Positions 22,855-33,063 of a DNA stretch of 64,000 bases are shown here, piece after piece. Within the stretch, counting starts at the first letter, position 1. Each line of letters starts with the position of its first letter. The position numbers and the translations under genes were made by a program. Below the pieces are notes generated by a model. It was given only the letters and a program-made list of their open reading frames with translations. It searched no databases and was not told the DNA's origin. Source of the stretch: Cohnella sp. OV330 (GTDB lineage: Bacteria; Bacillota; Bacilli; Paenibacillales; Paenibacillaceae); NCBI RefSeq assembly GCF_900112065.1, contig NZ_FOKE01000001.1:793200-857199 (forward strand). The letters are read 5' to 3'.

Positions 22855-23964
22855 TTATTCCCCATCGCCCGCTGCCGCGAGCGCCTCCGTCAACAGCAAC
22901 AGCGTCAGCCCCTGCCCGTACAGCGTCGGGAAAATCGGCACCTCGCCATACGCCTCAACGCTCTCCAGCACCGGCGTACCGCCGGAAACGCCCCCGACGT
23001 CGCCGTCCGGCCCGATCGCCGCAAGCACGGCGGGCACCGCCCGGTCGGCGTGTGCCAGCAGCGCCTCCGGCACAAGCCCCATGCGCGCCGCTCTATACAA
23101 TCCGCAGGCGATGCCGGCGGAGCCCGACGTCTCCGCGTAAAAGCCTGGACGGTCAAGCACCGTCGGCCACAACCCGCCAGCGCCCTGACGCCGAACTAGC
23201 GCTTCGGCCAGCCGCGCATAGCGCCGCTTAATATCCGCGAGCAGCCCGTCGTCCCCGCACAGCGCCTCCGTCTCCTCCAGGATCATCGGAACGCCGACGG
23301 CGATCCACGCGTTGGCCCGGTTCCAGCGGGCGCCCGACATCCAGTTCCCCGCCTCGCAGTCCCAGCCGTGGAACAGCAGCCCGGTCTCCTCGTCCTGCAG
23401 CGCTTCGAGGTGAAGCCGGACCTGCCGCAGCGATTCGAGCGCGATCCGGCCATCTCCTTTCATCCGCGCGGTCCGGGCGAGAAACAGGACGGCCATGAAG
23501 ATCGTGTCCGCCCAGATCTGCTCGCTGAACGACGCCTTCTCCGTCACCGTATGCTCGAATGCGCCGTTCTTCGTGCGCGGCGCTTCGTCGATCAGCCATC
23601 GGGCCACTTCGCCGGCCTTTTCTGCATAGAACGACCGCCCCGTGATGCGATGCAGCAGCGGGAACACGGCAAACGGGGCGATCGAGTTGATCACCAGGAT
23701 CGACTCGGACTGGCCGATATTGCGCTTCACCCATGCCTCGGCCTCTCGCACGACCTCCTCATTTTCCGTCTTCAGGCCGAATTCCGCGGCGGCGATCACG
23801 CCTACGCCCGCATTCCAGTCCCACCGGTCCGCGTTCATCGCCCAGTCGGTCCATGCGTGTCCTCCCCACCGCTCCGGCTTGCTGTGCATCATATAGCGGT
23901 AAACGCTGCGCGCAGCTTCATCTAATTGATTTCTGTTCCATAATCCATATCCATTCCCGTTCAA
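22855..23964 (-). CDS. Glycoside hydrolase family 105 (unsaturated rhamnogalacturonyl hydrolase, YteR-like)
   Basis: A 369-residue alpha/alpha-barrel enzyme of the GH105/GH88 group (YteR/YesR/RhiN), which removes the unsaturated uronic acid left at the non-reducing end of oligosaccharides by polysaccharide lyases. Visible blocks are WTDWAMNADRWDWNAGVGVIA, SFSEQIWADTIFMAVLFLARTA (Asp of the WADT motif is the likely catalytic residue), WMSGARWNRANAWIAVG and FYAETSGSAGIACGLYRA. There is no signal peptide, so it acts inside the cell on imported oligosaccharides. TTG at 23964 follows AGGAGG by seven bases and gives the family length. It is the last gene of the YesM/YesN locus. Confidence 0.88.
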   Translation of the reverse strand: MNGNGYGLWNRNQLDEAARSVYRYMMHSKPERWGGHAWTDWAMNADRWDWNAGVGVIAAAEFGLKTENEEVVREAEAWVKRNIGQSESILVINSIAPFAVFPLLHRITGRSFYAEKAGEVARWLIDEAPRTKNGAFEHTVTEKASFSEQIWADTIFMAVLFLARTARMKGDGRIALESLRQVRLHLEALQDEETGLLFHGWDCEAGNWMSGARWNRANAWIAVGVPMILEETEALCGDDGLLADIKRRYARLAEALVRRQGAGGLWPTVLDRPGFYAETSGSAGIACGLYRAARMGLVPEALLAHADRAVPAVLAAIGPDGDVGGVSGGTPVLESVEAYGEVPIFPTLYGQGLTLLLLTEALAAAGDGE

Positions 23965-23992
23965 GCTGAATCCTCCTCTGTTCCAGTCCGCG

Positions 23993-24799
23993 CTACAGGC
24001 GGCTGTTGCGGTACTCGGTCGGCGTCCGGCCGTACTGCTTTTTGAACACCTCTCGGAAATAATCCTGGTCCGTATAGCCGATCCGTTCGCAAATCTCGTA
24101 GATGCGGTTCGCCGGATCCTTGAGCAGCCGCGCCGCCTCCTCCAGACGATGCCGGACGATCCACGCATTGATCGTCGTCCCGGTGACCTCTTTGACGAGC
24201 AAGTTCATGTACTTCTCGCTCAGACCGACCGCGTCCGCCACGTCCGAGAGCGCAAGGTCGCCGCGCGTATAGTTTTGTTTGATATAACCGATCGCCTGCT
24301 CGACGAGCCGCTTCTTCTTCAGACTGCCCGACCATTCGTCGGGAGGCAGCGCACCGGCCAGGTTCGGCAGCTCATCCCGCAGCTTGCTCTCCGCGACCGA
24401 CAGCTCCTCGCGCTGACGCCGCTCTCTGCCCAGCTCCCGCACGACCTCGGAGAACACCCGGGCGATCTCGTCGGGATCGATCGGCTTCAATATATATTGC
24501 TGCACCTGCAGCGAGATCGCACGCCGGGCGTGTTCGAATTCGTTCAGTCCCGACAAAATGATGCAGCGGATATCCGGATTGCGAGCCTTGCACGCTTCGA
24601 TCAGCTCGAGACCGTTCATCTTGGGCATCCCGATGTCTGTCAGCAGCAGGTCGGGCGTCTCCCGCTCCAGCCGGGCCAGCGCCGCCTCGCCGTTCTCGGC
24701 GGTGCCGAGGAGCGAGATGCCGATGCTCTCCCACGGAACGGAGCGGGCCAGCGTGTCCCTGACCGTCTTCACGTCTTCGGCGATGAGCAGCTTATACAT
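23993..24799 (-). CDS. YesN-type response regulator with AraC DNA-binding domain
   Basis: A 268-residue regulator. The receiver domain (1-125) carries IAEDV, phosphoacceptor Asp55 in LLLTDIGMPKMNG, and KP in LKPID. A linker is followed by an AraC/XylS double helix-turn-helix (IGYIKQNYTRGDLALSDVADAVGLSEKYMNLLVKEVTGTTINAWIVRHRLEEAARLLKD, then RIGYTDQDYFREVFKKQYGRTPTEYR). ATG at 24799 has GGAGGA six bases upstream and starts two bases after the kinase stop. It should activate the locus in response to the extracellular sugar sensed by its partner. Confidence 0.95.
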   Translation of the reverse strand: MYKLLIAEDVKTVRDTLARSVPWESIGISLLGTAENGEAALARLERETPDLLLTDIGMPKMNGLELIEACKARNPDIRCIILSGLNEFEHARRAISLQVQQYILKPIDPDEIARVFSEVVRELGRERRQREELSVAESKLRDELPNLAGALPPDEWSGSLKKKRLVEQAIGYIKQNYTRGDLALSDVADAVGLSEKYMNLLVKEVTGTTINAWIVRHRLEEAARLLKDPANRIYEICERIGYTDQDYFREVFKKQYGRTPTEYRNSRL

Positions 24800-24801
24800 G
24801 T

Positions 24802-26721
24802 TCAGTCCTCCCTTGATGTTGAAGCTGCGGTCAGATTCGGGCGAAACGGCAGCACCGCCTCGACGCAGGTACCTTCCGCCGTCTGCACGTACTTCAGCCC
24901 GAACGCTTCCCCGCAGTACAACCGGATGCGCCGATGGACGTTCAATGTGCCATAACCGGAGCCGCCCCCATCCACAGCGTCCCGCGACGCGACGGCAGGC
25001 GAGCCTGCGGCCGCTCCGCCCGCCTCCCCCGCTTCCCCGTCGCCTGCGGCACCCTCCGGCTCCTCGGCCGGCCGTTCCTCCAGCATCCGGTTCATCGCCT
25101 CCGCATCGCAACCTACGCCGTTGTCCCGCACGCGAAGGCGGAGCGAGATGCCGTCGAGCCGCGCCTCGATGGCGATCCGGCATCCTTCGGTCCGACCGTT
25201 GAAGCCGTGTACGATGGCATTCTCCGCGAGCGGCTGCAGGCAAAAGTGCAGCATGGTCGCGGTCAGCAGGTCGTCCGGCACCCGAATGTCCACGGCAAGA
25301 TCGTCCATGAGCAGCCGCTGGATATGGAGGTATGCCTCGACGTGCCTAATCTCGCCCTCCAGCGAGATCCAGGTCTGCCCCCGGTTCAGGCCGTACCGGA
25401 ACATGTTGGCGAGGGCGCGCACGATCCCGCCCGTTTCTTTGTCGCCCGACAGAATGGCCCGGCAGTTGATCAAATCGAGCGTATTGTACAAAAAGTGCGG
25501 GTTGATCTGGGCCTGCAGCAGCTCCAGCTGGATCTGGCGGCGTTCGATCTCTTCGGCGAAGGACTTCTCGATCAGTCCGTGGAGCGTCACCAGCATGGTC
25601 GCGAACTTCTGTCCCAGCTCATCCACTTCGTAGATGCCCGAGTTCTGCTCCGGCAGCGGCTCCTTGAACGCCAGCACCGCGGGGCGGTGCATCGCGCCGA
25701 CGAGCCGCGTGATCGGCACGGTCACCCGCACGACGATCCGGTTTAAAATGAAGCCCGCGATCAGCAGCGCAACGATGGCAGTCGCCGCGCCGATGGCCGA
25801 TATCGCGAACGTGTACTGGTTGAAGTGGCTCTCCGGCACGACGGTCAGCAGCTTCCACCCGTTGGCGAACGTCTCGTACATGACCCGGTGCGGCTCGCCG
25901 TCGATTTTCCGGACCAGCGATCCCGAAGCGCCCGTAGCCGCGCTCACATAGGGCAGGTCGCCTGCCGGCGTCAGAAACGAATACCGTTCGCTGAAGATGA
26001 CGCTGTCACTCTCGTCCAGCAGCAGATGGTAGCCCTTCGCCAGCTTTGCGTTTTCAAATATGCTCCTGATGCTGCCCGTGTCCGCCCCGACGATGACGGT
26101 GCCGATATGCCGCCCGTCCTTGATGCTCGTCTTTTTGCGCGCCGCGTAGATCATGGCCGGGTTGAACGCGCCCGCCCGCTGGCCCCACCATTCGGCCTGC
26201 CGCTTCCCTTCGCTCAGGTTGCGGTACCAGGCCTGGTTGCGCAGATCGATGGATTTGTAAATGCCCGTGGACGGGTCGTAGCGGTCCGGCGCCATGGGGT
26301 ACAGCCCGCTGGCCGGTTCGAGCGCGAGGGACACGACATAGGATCGGGTCGGGACGCGGCCTCCGCCTTGGCCGTTCAACAGCGACAGCAGCGATAAATT
26401 TTGCAGATTCGTCTGCAGGGCGAAGAAATCGTCCACCGCCTCGTAAGCCGCCGGATATTCGCTCTCCAGCAGCCCCTCGATCGACGGATTGGACAGGATA
26501 AACGCCGCGACGTTGTTCATCGTGTCGAACTGGTACCAGATATTGCGGTAGACGAACTTCATCGATTGCTCCGCCGTATCGCGCGTATGATCGTTCTGCA
26601 CCCGGATGAGGATGTAGCTGGCAGCCGTGGCGAAGAAGGCGATGATAACGACGATCAGCGCGAAAATGGGCAGCCGAAGCCGCGACAGCAATCCGGCGTT
26701 CTGCCTGGTGCGTCCCTGCAC
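24802..26721 (-). CDS. YesM-type sensor histidine kinase
   Basis: A 639-residue membrane kinase. One helix lies near residues 18-40, followed by a large extracellular Cache-like sensor (to about 295), a second helix (ISAIGAATAIVALLIAGFIL), HAMP, the His_kinase domain with phosphoacceptor His409 in QINPHFLYNTLDL, and an HATPase with QPLAENAIVHGF and DNGVGCD. An Ala/Gly/Glu-rich insertion (about residues 560-585) interrupts the C-terminal ATPase region. The GTG start has GAGGAGG ten bases upstream. It is paired with the YesN-type regulator that follows by two bases. Confidence 0.93.
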   Translation of the reverse strand: MQGRTRQNAGLLSRLRLPIFALIVVIIAFFATAASYILIRVQNDHTRDTAEQSMKFVYRNIWYQFDTMNNVAAFILSNPSIEGLLESEYPAAYEAVDDFFALQTNLQNLSLLSLLNGQGGGRVPTRSYVVSLALEPASGLYPMAPDRYDPSTGIYKSIDLRNQAWYRNLSEGKRQAEWWGQRAGAFNPAMIYAARKKTSIKDGRHIGTVIVGADTGSIRSIFENAKLAKGYHLLLDESDSVIFSERYSFLTPAGDLPYVSAATGASGSLVRKIDGEPHRVMYETFANGWKLLTVVPESHFNQYTFAISAIGAATAIVALLIAGFILNRIVVRVTVPITRLVGAMHRPAVLAFKEPLPEQNSGIYEVDELGQKFATMLVTLHGLIEKSFAEEIERRQIQLELLQAQINPHFLYNTLDLINCRAILSGDKETGGIVRALANMFRYGLNRGQTWISLEGEIRHVEAYLHIQRLLMDDLAVDIRVPDDLLTATMLHFCLQPLAENAIVHGFNGRTEGCRIAIEARLDGISLRLRVRDNGVGCDAEAMNRMLEERPAEEPEGAAGDGEAGEAGGAAAGSPAVASRDAVDGGGSGYGTLNVHRRIRLYCGEAFGLKYVQTAEGTCVEAVLPFRPNLTAASTSRED

Positions 26722-26756
26722 GATCGCTTCCCCTCCTCTTCTTCAGCCGGCCGAAA

Positions 26757-26787
26757 GCCTCCCGCCGCCAGATGGCGGCCGGGAGGC
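26757..26787 (-). terminator. Hairpin between the giant SLH enzyme gene and the kinase gene
   Basis: GCCTCCCG and CGGGAGGC form the outer stem, with further inner pairs around ATCT. On the minus strand only three T follow, so it may be a weak terminator or mRNA stabiliser that lets part of the transcription reach the YesM/YesN genes. Confidence 0.6.
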
Positions 26788-26802
26788 CCTTCCGTGCATC
26801 CT

Positions 26803-29800
26803 TTATTTATCGTTCGATTCGGAAAAGAGCAGGCTGCCAATGATCCGGGCAGCCTCGGCACGGGTCGCCGTGCCCTTGGGGACGAACAGGTTGGCGCCTC
26901 GGCCCTGCGTCCAGCCGAGCGCAACCGTCTCCCTCACGTAGGGCAGCGCCCAAGCCGAGACGATCGCTTCATCCGCGAATGCGGATGAGGATACGGAGGC
27001 GGCTCGGACCGACGGCTCGCCATGCAGCAAACGGTAAGCCTTCATCGTCAGAGCCGCCATCTCTTCGCGTGTCAGGCGTCCGTTCGGGTCGAACGCAGTC
27101 GCGCTTTTGCCCGCTGCGATGCCTGCGCCGTAAGCGGCGGACAAGGCCTCCGCGTACCAGCTGTTCGCAGGGACGTCGGCGAAGATCGTCTCGGCCGAAA
27201 CCGCCGCATCGGACGGCTTCGGCAGCCTGAGCGCCTTGGCCAGCATGGCCGTAAATTCGGCGCGCGTAATTTGGCGGCCGGGCTCGAATGCGCCTGTGTC
27301 GCTGCCCTCAACGATGCCGCGGGCGGCCAGCGCCCGAACAGCGTCGTACGCCCAGTGCGCGGTCGGCAGATCGGGGAAGTCCCGCTGCACTTCGAGCATT
27401 GCATAGGTGCTGAAATGCCGGACCTCCGCGATCAGGTAGCCATCGGCTTGTTCGCCGCCGACCCATTCCTGACGGCCGTCTTCAGCAATGTAATAGATGG
27501 CCGACAGCTTCGGATCCATAGACGGATCGATCCGAAACCGGATCGCGACCGGCTCGTCGAACTCCGTCAGACGGGTCGTACTCCCCGCTGCCGTCTTAAT
27601 CGACAAGGTCAGTTCGTACGTTTCGCCGCCCGCGCGAACCGTCGTCCCCCGCGCTTGCGTCTTGGCAAGGAGCGACTGCGAAACGTCGGCCGCCAGCGGG
27701 AGGAAGCTGAGGGAGAGCGTGCTGCCCTTCCGATCCGCCGCTGGCACCTGCTCCGCCAGCTGTTTCAGCACGCCGGACGGAATCTCCAGGACAAGCTTGC
27801 CGGCCTTCACTTCAAGCTTGTTCGCGCCGAGCAGCGCGGAAGTGTCCGCCGGCAGCCGGAGCTCGGTCGTTCCGGCCGGCGCTTCGACTGTGCTGACGCC
27901 GTCCGCGGCGCTTTGCAGCGCTGCGGCCGACAACGTCAAGATACCGGAAGAAGCTGCAGGCTGAACCGAGAGCGTGCCTGTCGTCGGCTGATCGGATGGC
28001 GAATCGCCGCCTTCGCCGCCGTTATCGCCACCGTTGTTGCCGCCATTGTTTCCACCGTTATCGCCGCCGCCGTTATCGCCGCCGTTATCGATACCATTGC
28101 CGCCGCCCGGCGGCAGCGGAACGTCCACGAACGTGAACGCGTCGTACAGCGACGTGTTCTTCGAGTCGGCGGTGCCCTGCGTCCATTGGATAAAGTTGTC
28201 CCGGCCGTTCTGATAGTCGGCGTCGTTGACGGCGACGTTGAAACCGAGCTTGCCGCCCAGCGCGGGCAGCAGATCCTTGACGTAGACGCTTGGAATCTTG
28301 AATTCGTATCTCGTACGCTTCGCCGCTTCGTCCCGAATCGCTTCGAACGGCACCTTCCCGCTCATGTCGCCGTTCGGATTCGGGGCCGTCGAGTTGAAGA
28401 CGTTGACCAAGTGCGTGCCGTCGTCGGCCAGCGCGAAGCTCCATTCCACGTCGTCCGCCCCGTAAGGGGACTCGCGATCGTTGAGCGGATCCAGGCTGAT
28501 CTGCACGGAATCGTTTTTCCACATGTTCGCGGCATTCTCCGACTGCTTGTGCACGTCGTCCCGCACGTCGACCGCGACGTACAGGCCGTCCGCCGCCCAC
28601 TTGGCATAAGCCGTCGCTTCGAGATTGGCCGAATCCTGGTAGCCCGTCGCATTCTGGTCCTTCCTGCGAAGGTGAACCGGATAGGCGTCCTGCCAGTCCG
28701 CCAGATTCCCGTCAGCCGCGATCGCGACCTCACCCGCCGACTGAATCAAGTCGAAGTCCAGCGGCAGCTGCGCATCGCGGAAAATGCTTCTGCCGTCCGA
28801 CGCTTCGTCCACCTCCAGATCGACCTTGTATTCATTGAAGGCAGCGGTCTCGCGGTACGTCCATCTGAAATCCAGCTGAAGGCGGTCGCCCTTCTTCAAA
28901 TCGCTGAACGCATTCGTCGTCACCGGCTCGAGCTGGCTGCCGTCCGGCCCCTTGAGCGTGACCGTGCCCGACTTGACGGCCGTCGACGTGCCGGTCAGTT
29001 GCACCGAGACGATGTCGAGGTCGCCGATCGTCTTCGCGACCGGCAGCAGCCTCACGTCAAGGCCGTCCTCGACGGTCAGCTCGACCTTTTTCGTGTCGAA
29101 AAGCGCGCCGCCGTGCTCGATATCGAGCGCGATCTCATAACGCCCCTTGATCGCGGACTGCGGTACGTTCACGCTGTAGGTCCGGTCCACCGCGTCATGC
29201 GCCGGAATCGTCAGCTCGACCTCGGCCTGCTCGGTCTGGGCGGATGTCCAGCCCGCGGGCACCTCGAGTCGGGCCTTTACCTGCTGCGGCGTACCGGTAT
29301 CGTTGACGAGCGAGAGCGTCAGCGGCGTCGCGTAGCCCGCTTCGCCGGTCGCCACGCTTGGCGTGACGTTCGCCATGACGCCGATGAATTGCACCGGCTC
29401 GGAGGCGATCATCGCCGTCGCCGCGCCGGCGAATTCGCGCGCCAGCAGATTGTAGGCGTAGCTCTCGCCGTAGCTGCCCCGCGCCTTCGCGGCTTCCGCC
29501 AATCGGCCGTAGCGGTTCATGCGCAGCACGGCCGAAGCGGATACCGGCATGACGCTGTCGCTCCCCTTTTTGCTCTGGAAGGCCGCGTCCGCCGCCTGCG
29601 TCGCGGCGGCATAATCGAGCGCGTTCGCGCCGCTGCCGTCCTTGGCGTAGGCCAACGCGACGGACACGCTCTCGGCGTAGTTGTACAGCGCCTCCAGCGC
29701 CACGTATCCGGGCGCGGCGGTCAGATCGCCCGATTCGATCTGGCCTGCCATCTCCGCCATGAGGGCATAAATATCCTTGATGCCCTGCTCAAGTCCGGCA

Positions 29801-32800
29801 GCCGGCGACGCCCCTCCGGTCGCCGTCTGCAGCGCGGCCGCGATCCGCGCGATCTCGGCCGCATCCGCGTCGACGAGCGTCCCGTTCGACGCCGTCCGCG
29901 CCAGCTCCAACTTGGCGAGCGCCTCCTGCTTCTTGGTCTGCAGCAGTTGCGCTGCCGATGCATAGACAAAGTCGGCTGGCGCCCCCGTCACGTAGATCGG
30001 CGCGCCGGATACGACGAGCTGCAGGCCATTGCTTCCCGCCGTAGCCGGCATTTCCACGCCATTGATATCCATCACCTTCGCGCCGGCCGCGCCGAACGGC
30101 AGCCCGATCGTGCTTGTCGGCGGCTTGACGGCCGGATCGTCCTTGTGATCGACCTTTTTCCAGACGACGACGACGGGCTTGCCGTCGTTCAGGAATACCT
30201 GGACCGCGACGTTCGGGTCCCCCGTATCCCAGGTGCCGACGTACCGCGCGCGATCGAGCTCGGTCATCAGCTGGTTAACCGCGGCGTAAGCCAGCTTCGG
30301 CCGGCCGTCGTTATCCGTAATCCCCCAGAAAATATCGTAGTACCGGTTGTCCGTGCCGTCGTTTTTATAATCGTAATATTCGTACGCCTTCACCTGGTCC
30401 GTGACCATGTAGTTCAGGAAAGCGCGGACGATGTAGTCCCGCTGCACCTCCTCCGACACCGAAGGATAGCCGCTGCTCGCCGTCGGCCATCCGCCCTCGG
30501 TCAGGTAATAATCCTTCCAGCCGCCGTACGCGTTGACGAGCGCCTTCACGCCGTCCGTCAGCTTCTGCAGATTGCCGTCCGGCATCGCATTGTAGACGTA
30601 CGGGTGATAAGAATAGGCGTCCGCAAAATCGTACGAGCCGAGCTCAAGCTCCTTCGGCAGCACGCTGAGCACGCTGGACGTATGGTCGCCTGCGAGCAGC
30701 ATCGCGTTCGGATCAGCCTTTTTCATGTTCAGGTAGGCGACCTTCTGCAGCTGCACGAACTCCGCCGGGATATACGGCTTGGAGAAGATCTCCGGCTCGT
30801 TGGGCATCTCCCACTGCCGGATGCGATCCTTGTACTTCGCGACCGTATTCGCCACGAAGTCGCCCATCGCCTTAAGCGAGGAGGTCGTATTGGCGATGCC
30901 CGCCTGGTAGTTCGCGTTTTTCTCCAGCGACAGCACCGTAATCTGGTTGAAGCCGTAGGAAAACAGCTTGTCGAGCATCGGATCGGTTCGGCTGTAATCG
31001 TAAACGGCGGCGCCGCTGCCGTCCTTGACGTTCTTGTCGACGTCCTCCCAGACGATGCCGGAGCGGTGGCTGCGCGCGCCCAGCTTGCGCGCCCCGTCGA
31101 TGATGTCGTCCTTCCAGTTGAGCGCGTAGTGGGTGTTCAGCCCGAACTTGCTCTCGTTGTCCAGATCGATCCCCTGGACCGGCGCGGCTTCCTTCGCGAT
31201 CGCGAGCCGGATCTTCTTCGACATGCCGGGCTGCGGGACGCCGTCCACCTCGAAGTCCGCGGTCACCTCGTAGGTGCCGATCGCGACGAGCTGCGGATCG
31301 AACGGGATGATCTCCCGGTCGGTCTCGTACTTCACCAGTCCGTACGTGCGCGTGCCCGTGGCCACGACCGCCTTGTCGCCGTCCGCGCGGCGCACGGCAT
31401 AGTCGATCTTGAACGTGCGCGCGGCCGCGCCCGCGTCGAGCGCCAGATCCAGTCCCGGCGTATCGCCCGGCGCATAGATGCCCGCGTAGCTGACCGACGG
31501 CTGCAGGTCGATGACGTAGGGAGACTGCATCGGCTCGATCGAGAAGTCGTCGATCATCAGGTTGATGCCGCCGACGACGTTCCATTGGAAGTAGCCCTTG
31601 AGCGGCGCGAGCGGATCGGAGTCTTCGCCGGACACCGTCTCGACGCCGTCGATGAACAGCTTGTGCGTGATCCCGCTCACCTGCAGCTCGTAATCATGCC
31701 ACTCGTCGAGCAGCGACTTCACATAGTTGGCGATGTAATAATTGCCGCCGAGCGTCGTTTTTCGCATAATAAAATACTTCGAGTTGTGCGTCGCCCACTC
31801 CACCGCATTGTTGTTGTTGTCGTCCTTCGCGCGGTAGCGGAAGCGCCACGTATTTTGCAGCGCGGTGCTCGTGCGCTCGTACTTGACCTTGAACTTCACG
31901 GTGAAGTTGTCCGCGTTCTGATACATCGGCAGATTCAGCCGGGCGCTGCCCGAGCCGTTCAGGTTCAGCACCTTGTTGCCGTCCGCGAGCTGGATCACCT
32001 TCGTCGCGCCGCCTACGGTCCAGCCCGGGGGCGCCGCATTCGGCGTCTCGCTATCGAAGTCGTTGACGTAAGGAACGATCGCTCCGATGGCGACCGTCAC
32101 CTCGCCGGTGACCGGATAACGCGCCTCGCCGCCCGTCGCGTTATGCGCGGTGATGTAATAATGAATCCGATCGGCCCGCCCAGTCCCCGGGATCGTCCCG
32201 GAATAAGCCCCGCTGCCGAGCGGCGCGGCGGATACGATCCGATCCGGCGCCTCGTCTTCATAGCCGTAGTGGATCTCGGCCGTCGTCGTCCCGTAGGTCG
32301 CATCCGCTACGGAAAAGGAAACGGCCAGGTCCGCGTTATACGGCACCTGCGAGAGCGGCGAATGCGCGATCGCGTAGAGGGGCGGCGCGGAGGCGATCGG
32401 GAGCACCGCAATATCCTCGATGCTTAGATTGACGGCCGGGCCGACGCTCCTAAGCCCGAAGCCGACGCCGCCCGCCGCCAGCGAGGCATCGGTGAATACG
32501 GTTACAAGAGAGCCGTCGATCGACAGCTTGAACTCGCTGCCCTTGACCTCCAGGCTGTATTGATGGCGGTCGGCCAAGTTGAAGCCCGGCAGCGTCTGCG
32601 CGATCGGCACCGGCGCGCCGACCTGCAGGGCCGTTGCCGAATTCGGATACTTCCACAACTCCACGCTGCTCGTGTTCTTAAACTCCAGAAAGTAATAGGC
32701 CGTGCCGGACGCGTACCTGAACATGACGCGGAAGCGATCCCCCTGCGCCGCGAAGGTCAGGTTGTAGTCGGTCGATGCGTAAGACAGCTTGGCAGGCTTC

Positions 32801-33033
32801 ACGATGGCGCGCTGGGGATTGCCTCCCGCGATCGTGCCGGTCAGGCGCGCCTCCGCGCCGCTGCCCTGTACCTGCCAGGCAGTACTTCCGAACAAATCCC
32901 AATTGCCGAGTCCGCCGGCGAAACTGTCCTCGAACAGCGGCGCAGGCGCTTCGGCTCTTGCTGCCGCCGGCAAATACGGGAGCAGCAGAGCTGCGACGAG
33001 AAGCATCATCAGGCTGCGATAGCTTTTTCTCAT
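26803..33033 (-). CDS. Giant secreted SLH-anchored glycoside hydrolase (clan GH-A, CBM9)
   Basis: About 2,076 residues. In order: signal peptide; a LamG-like (DUF1080-type) domain beginning FEDSFAGGLGNWDLFGSTAW; an Ig-like region; a second LamG-like domain; a clan GH-A TIM barrel resembling GH39/GH5, with acid/base Glu746 in WEMPNEPEIF and candidate nucleophile Glu846 in YLTEGGWPT; a helical stretch and two beta domains; a CBM9 (about 1430-1650, ADGNLADWQDAYP to FIQWTQGTADSKNTSLYDAF); a Gly/Asn/Asp linker; another beta domain; and three SLH domains in the last 180 residues. ATG at 33033 is chosen for its GAGGTGG site. It should degrade a plant polysaccharide at the cell surface for the importer upstream; the substrate cannot be read from sequence. 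Confidence 0.88.
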   Translation of the reverse strand: MRKSYRSLMMLLVAALLLPYLPAAARAEAPAPLFEDSFAGGLGNWDLFGSTAWQVQGSGAEARLTGTIAGGNPQRAIVKPAKLSYASTDYNLTFAAQGDRFRVMFRYASGTAYYFLEFKNTSSVELWKYPNSATALQVGAPVPIAQTLPGFNLADRHQYSLEVKGSEFKLSIDGSLVTVFTDASLAAGGVGFGLRSVGPAVNLSIEDIAVLPIASAPPLYAIAHSPLSQVPYNADLAVSFSVADATYGTTTAEIHYGYEDEAPDRIVSAAPLGSGAYSGTIPGTGRADRIHYYITAHNATGGEARYPVTGEVTVAIGAIVPYVNDFDSETPNAAPPGWTVGGATKVIQLADGNKVLNLNGSGSARLNLPMYQNADNFTVKFKVKYERTSTALQNTWRFRYRAKDDNNNNAVEWATHNSKYFIMRKTTLGGNYYIANYVKSLLDEWHDYELQVSGITHKLFIDGVETVSGEDSDPLAPLKGYFQWNVVGGINLMIDDFSIEPMQSPYVIDLQPSVSYAGIYAPGDTPGLDLALDAGAAARTFKIDYAVRRADGDKAVVATGTRTYGLVKYETDREIIPFDPQLVAIGTYEVTADFEVDGVPQPGMSKKIRLAIAKEAAPVQGIDLDNESKFGLNTHYALNWKDDIIDGARKLGARSHRSGIVWEDVDKNVKDGSGAAVYDYSRTDPMLDKLFSYGFNQITVLSLEKNANYQAGIANTTSSLKAMGDFVANTVAKYKDRIRQWEMPNEPEIFSKPYIPAEFVQLQKVAYLNMKKADPNAMLLAGDHTSSVLSVLPKELELGSYDFADAYSYHPYVYNAMPDGNLQKLTDGVKALVNAYGGWKDYYLTEGGWPTASSGYPSVSEEVQRDYIVRAFLNYMVTDQVKAYEYYDYKNDGTDNRYYDIFWGITDNDGRPKLAYAAVNQLMTELDRARYVGTWDTGDPNVAVQVFLNDGKPVVVVWKKVDHKDDPAVKPPTSTIGLPFGAAGAKVMDINGVEMPATAGSNGLQLVVSGAPIYVTGAPADFVYASAAQLLQTKKQEALAKLELARTASNGTLVDADAAEIARIAAALQTATGGASPAAGLEQGIKDIYALMAEMAGQIESGDLTAAPGYVALEALYNYAESVSVALAYAKDGSGANALDYAAATQAADAAFQSKKGSDSVMPVSASAVLRMNRYGRLAEAAKARGSYGESYAYNLLAREFAGAATAMIASEPVQFIGVMANVTPSVATGEAGYATPLTLSLVNDTGTPQQVKARLEVPAGWTSAQTEQAEVELTIPAHDAVDRTYSVNVPQSAIKGRYEIALDIEHGGALFDTKKVELTVEDGLDVRLLPVAKTIGDLDIVSVQLTGTSTAVKSGTVTLKGPDGSQLEPVTTNAFSDLKKGDRLQLDFRWTYRETAAFNEYKVDLEVDEASDGRSIFRDAQLPLDFDLIQSAGEVAIAADGNLADWQDAYPVHLRRKDQNATGYQDSANLEATAYAKWAADGLYVAVDVRDDVHKQSENAANMWKNDSVQISLDPLNDRESPYGADDVEWSFALADDGTHLVNVFNSTAPNPNGDMSGKVPFEAIRDEAAKRTRYEFKIPSVYVKDLLPALGGKLGFNVAVNDADYQNGRDNFIQWTQGTADSKNTSLYDAFTFVDVPLPPGGGNGIDNGGDNGGGDNGGNNGGNNGGDNGGEGGDSPSDQPTTGTLSVQPAASSGILTLSAAALQSAADGVSTVEAPAGTTELRLPADTSALLGANKLEVKAGKLVLEIPSGVLKQLAEQVPAADRKGSTLSLSFLPLAADVSQSLLAKTQARGTTVRAGGETYELTLSIKTAAGSTTRLTEFDEPVAIRFRIDPSMDPKLSAIYYIAEDGRQEWVGGEQADGYLIAEVRHFSTYAMLEVQRDFPDLPTAHWAYDAVRALAARGIVEGSDTGAFEPGRQITRAEFTAMLAKALRLPKPSDAAVSAETIFADVPANSWYAEALSAAYGAGIAAGKSATAFDPNGRLTREEMAALTMKAYRLLHGEPSVRAASVSSSAFADEAIVSAWALPYVRETVALGWTQGRGANLFVPKGTATRAEAARIIGSLLFSESNDK

Positions 33034-33063
33034 TCGTCCAACCACCTCTTCGGCAAGAGTTAA

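Noticed and set aside
27022..32427. 1,801-codon open frame on the plus strand, antisense to the giant locus 1 enzyme
   Set aside because: It is the mirror of a GC-rich coding frame; composition is Arg/Val/Leu-rich without domains, while the minus strand has clear domains, signal peptide and SLH motifs.
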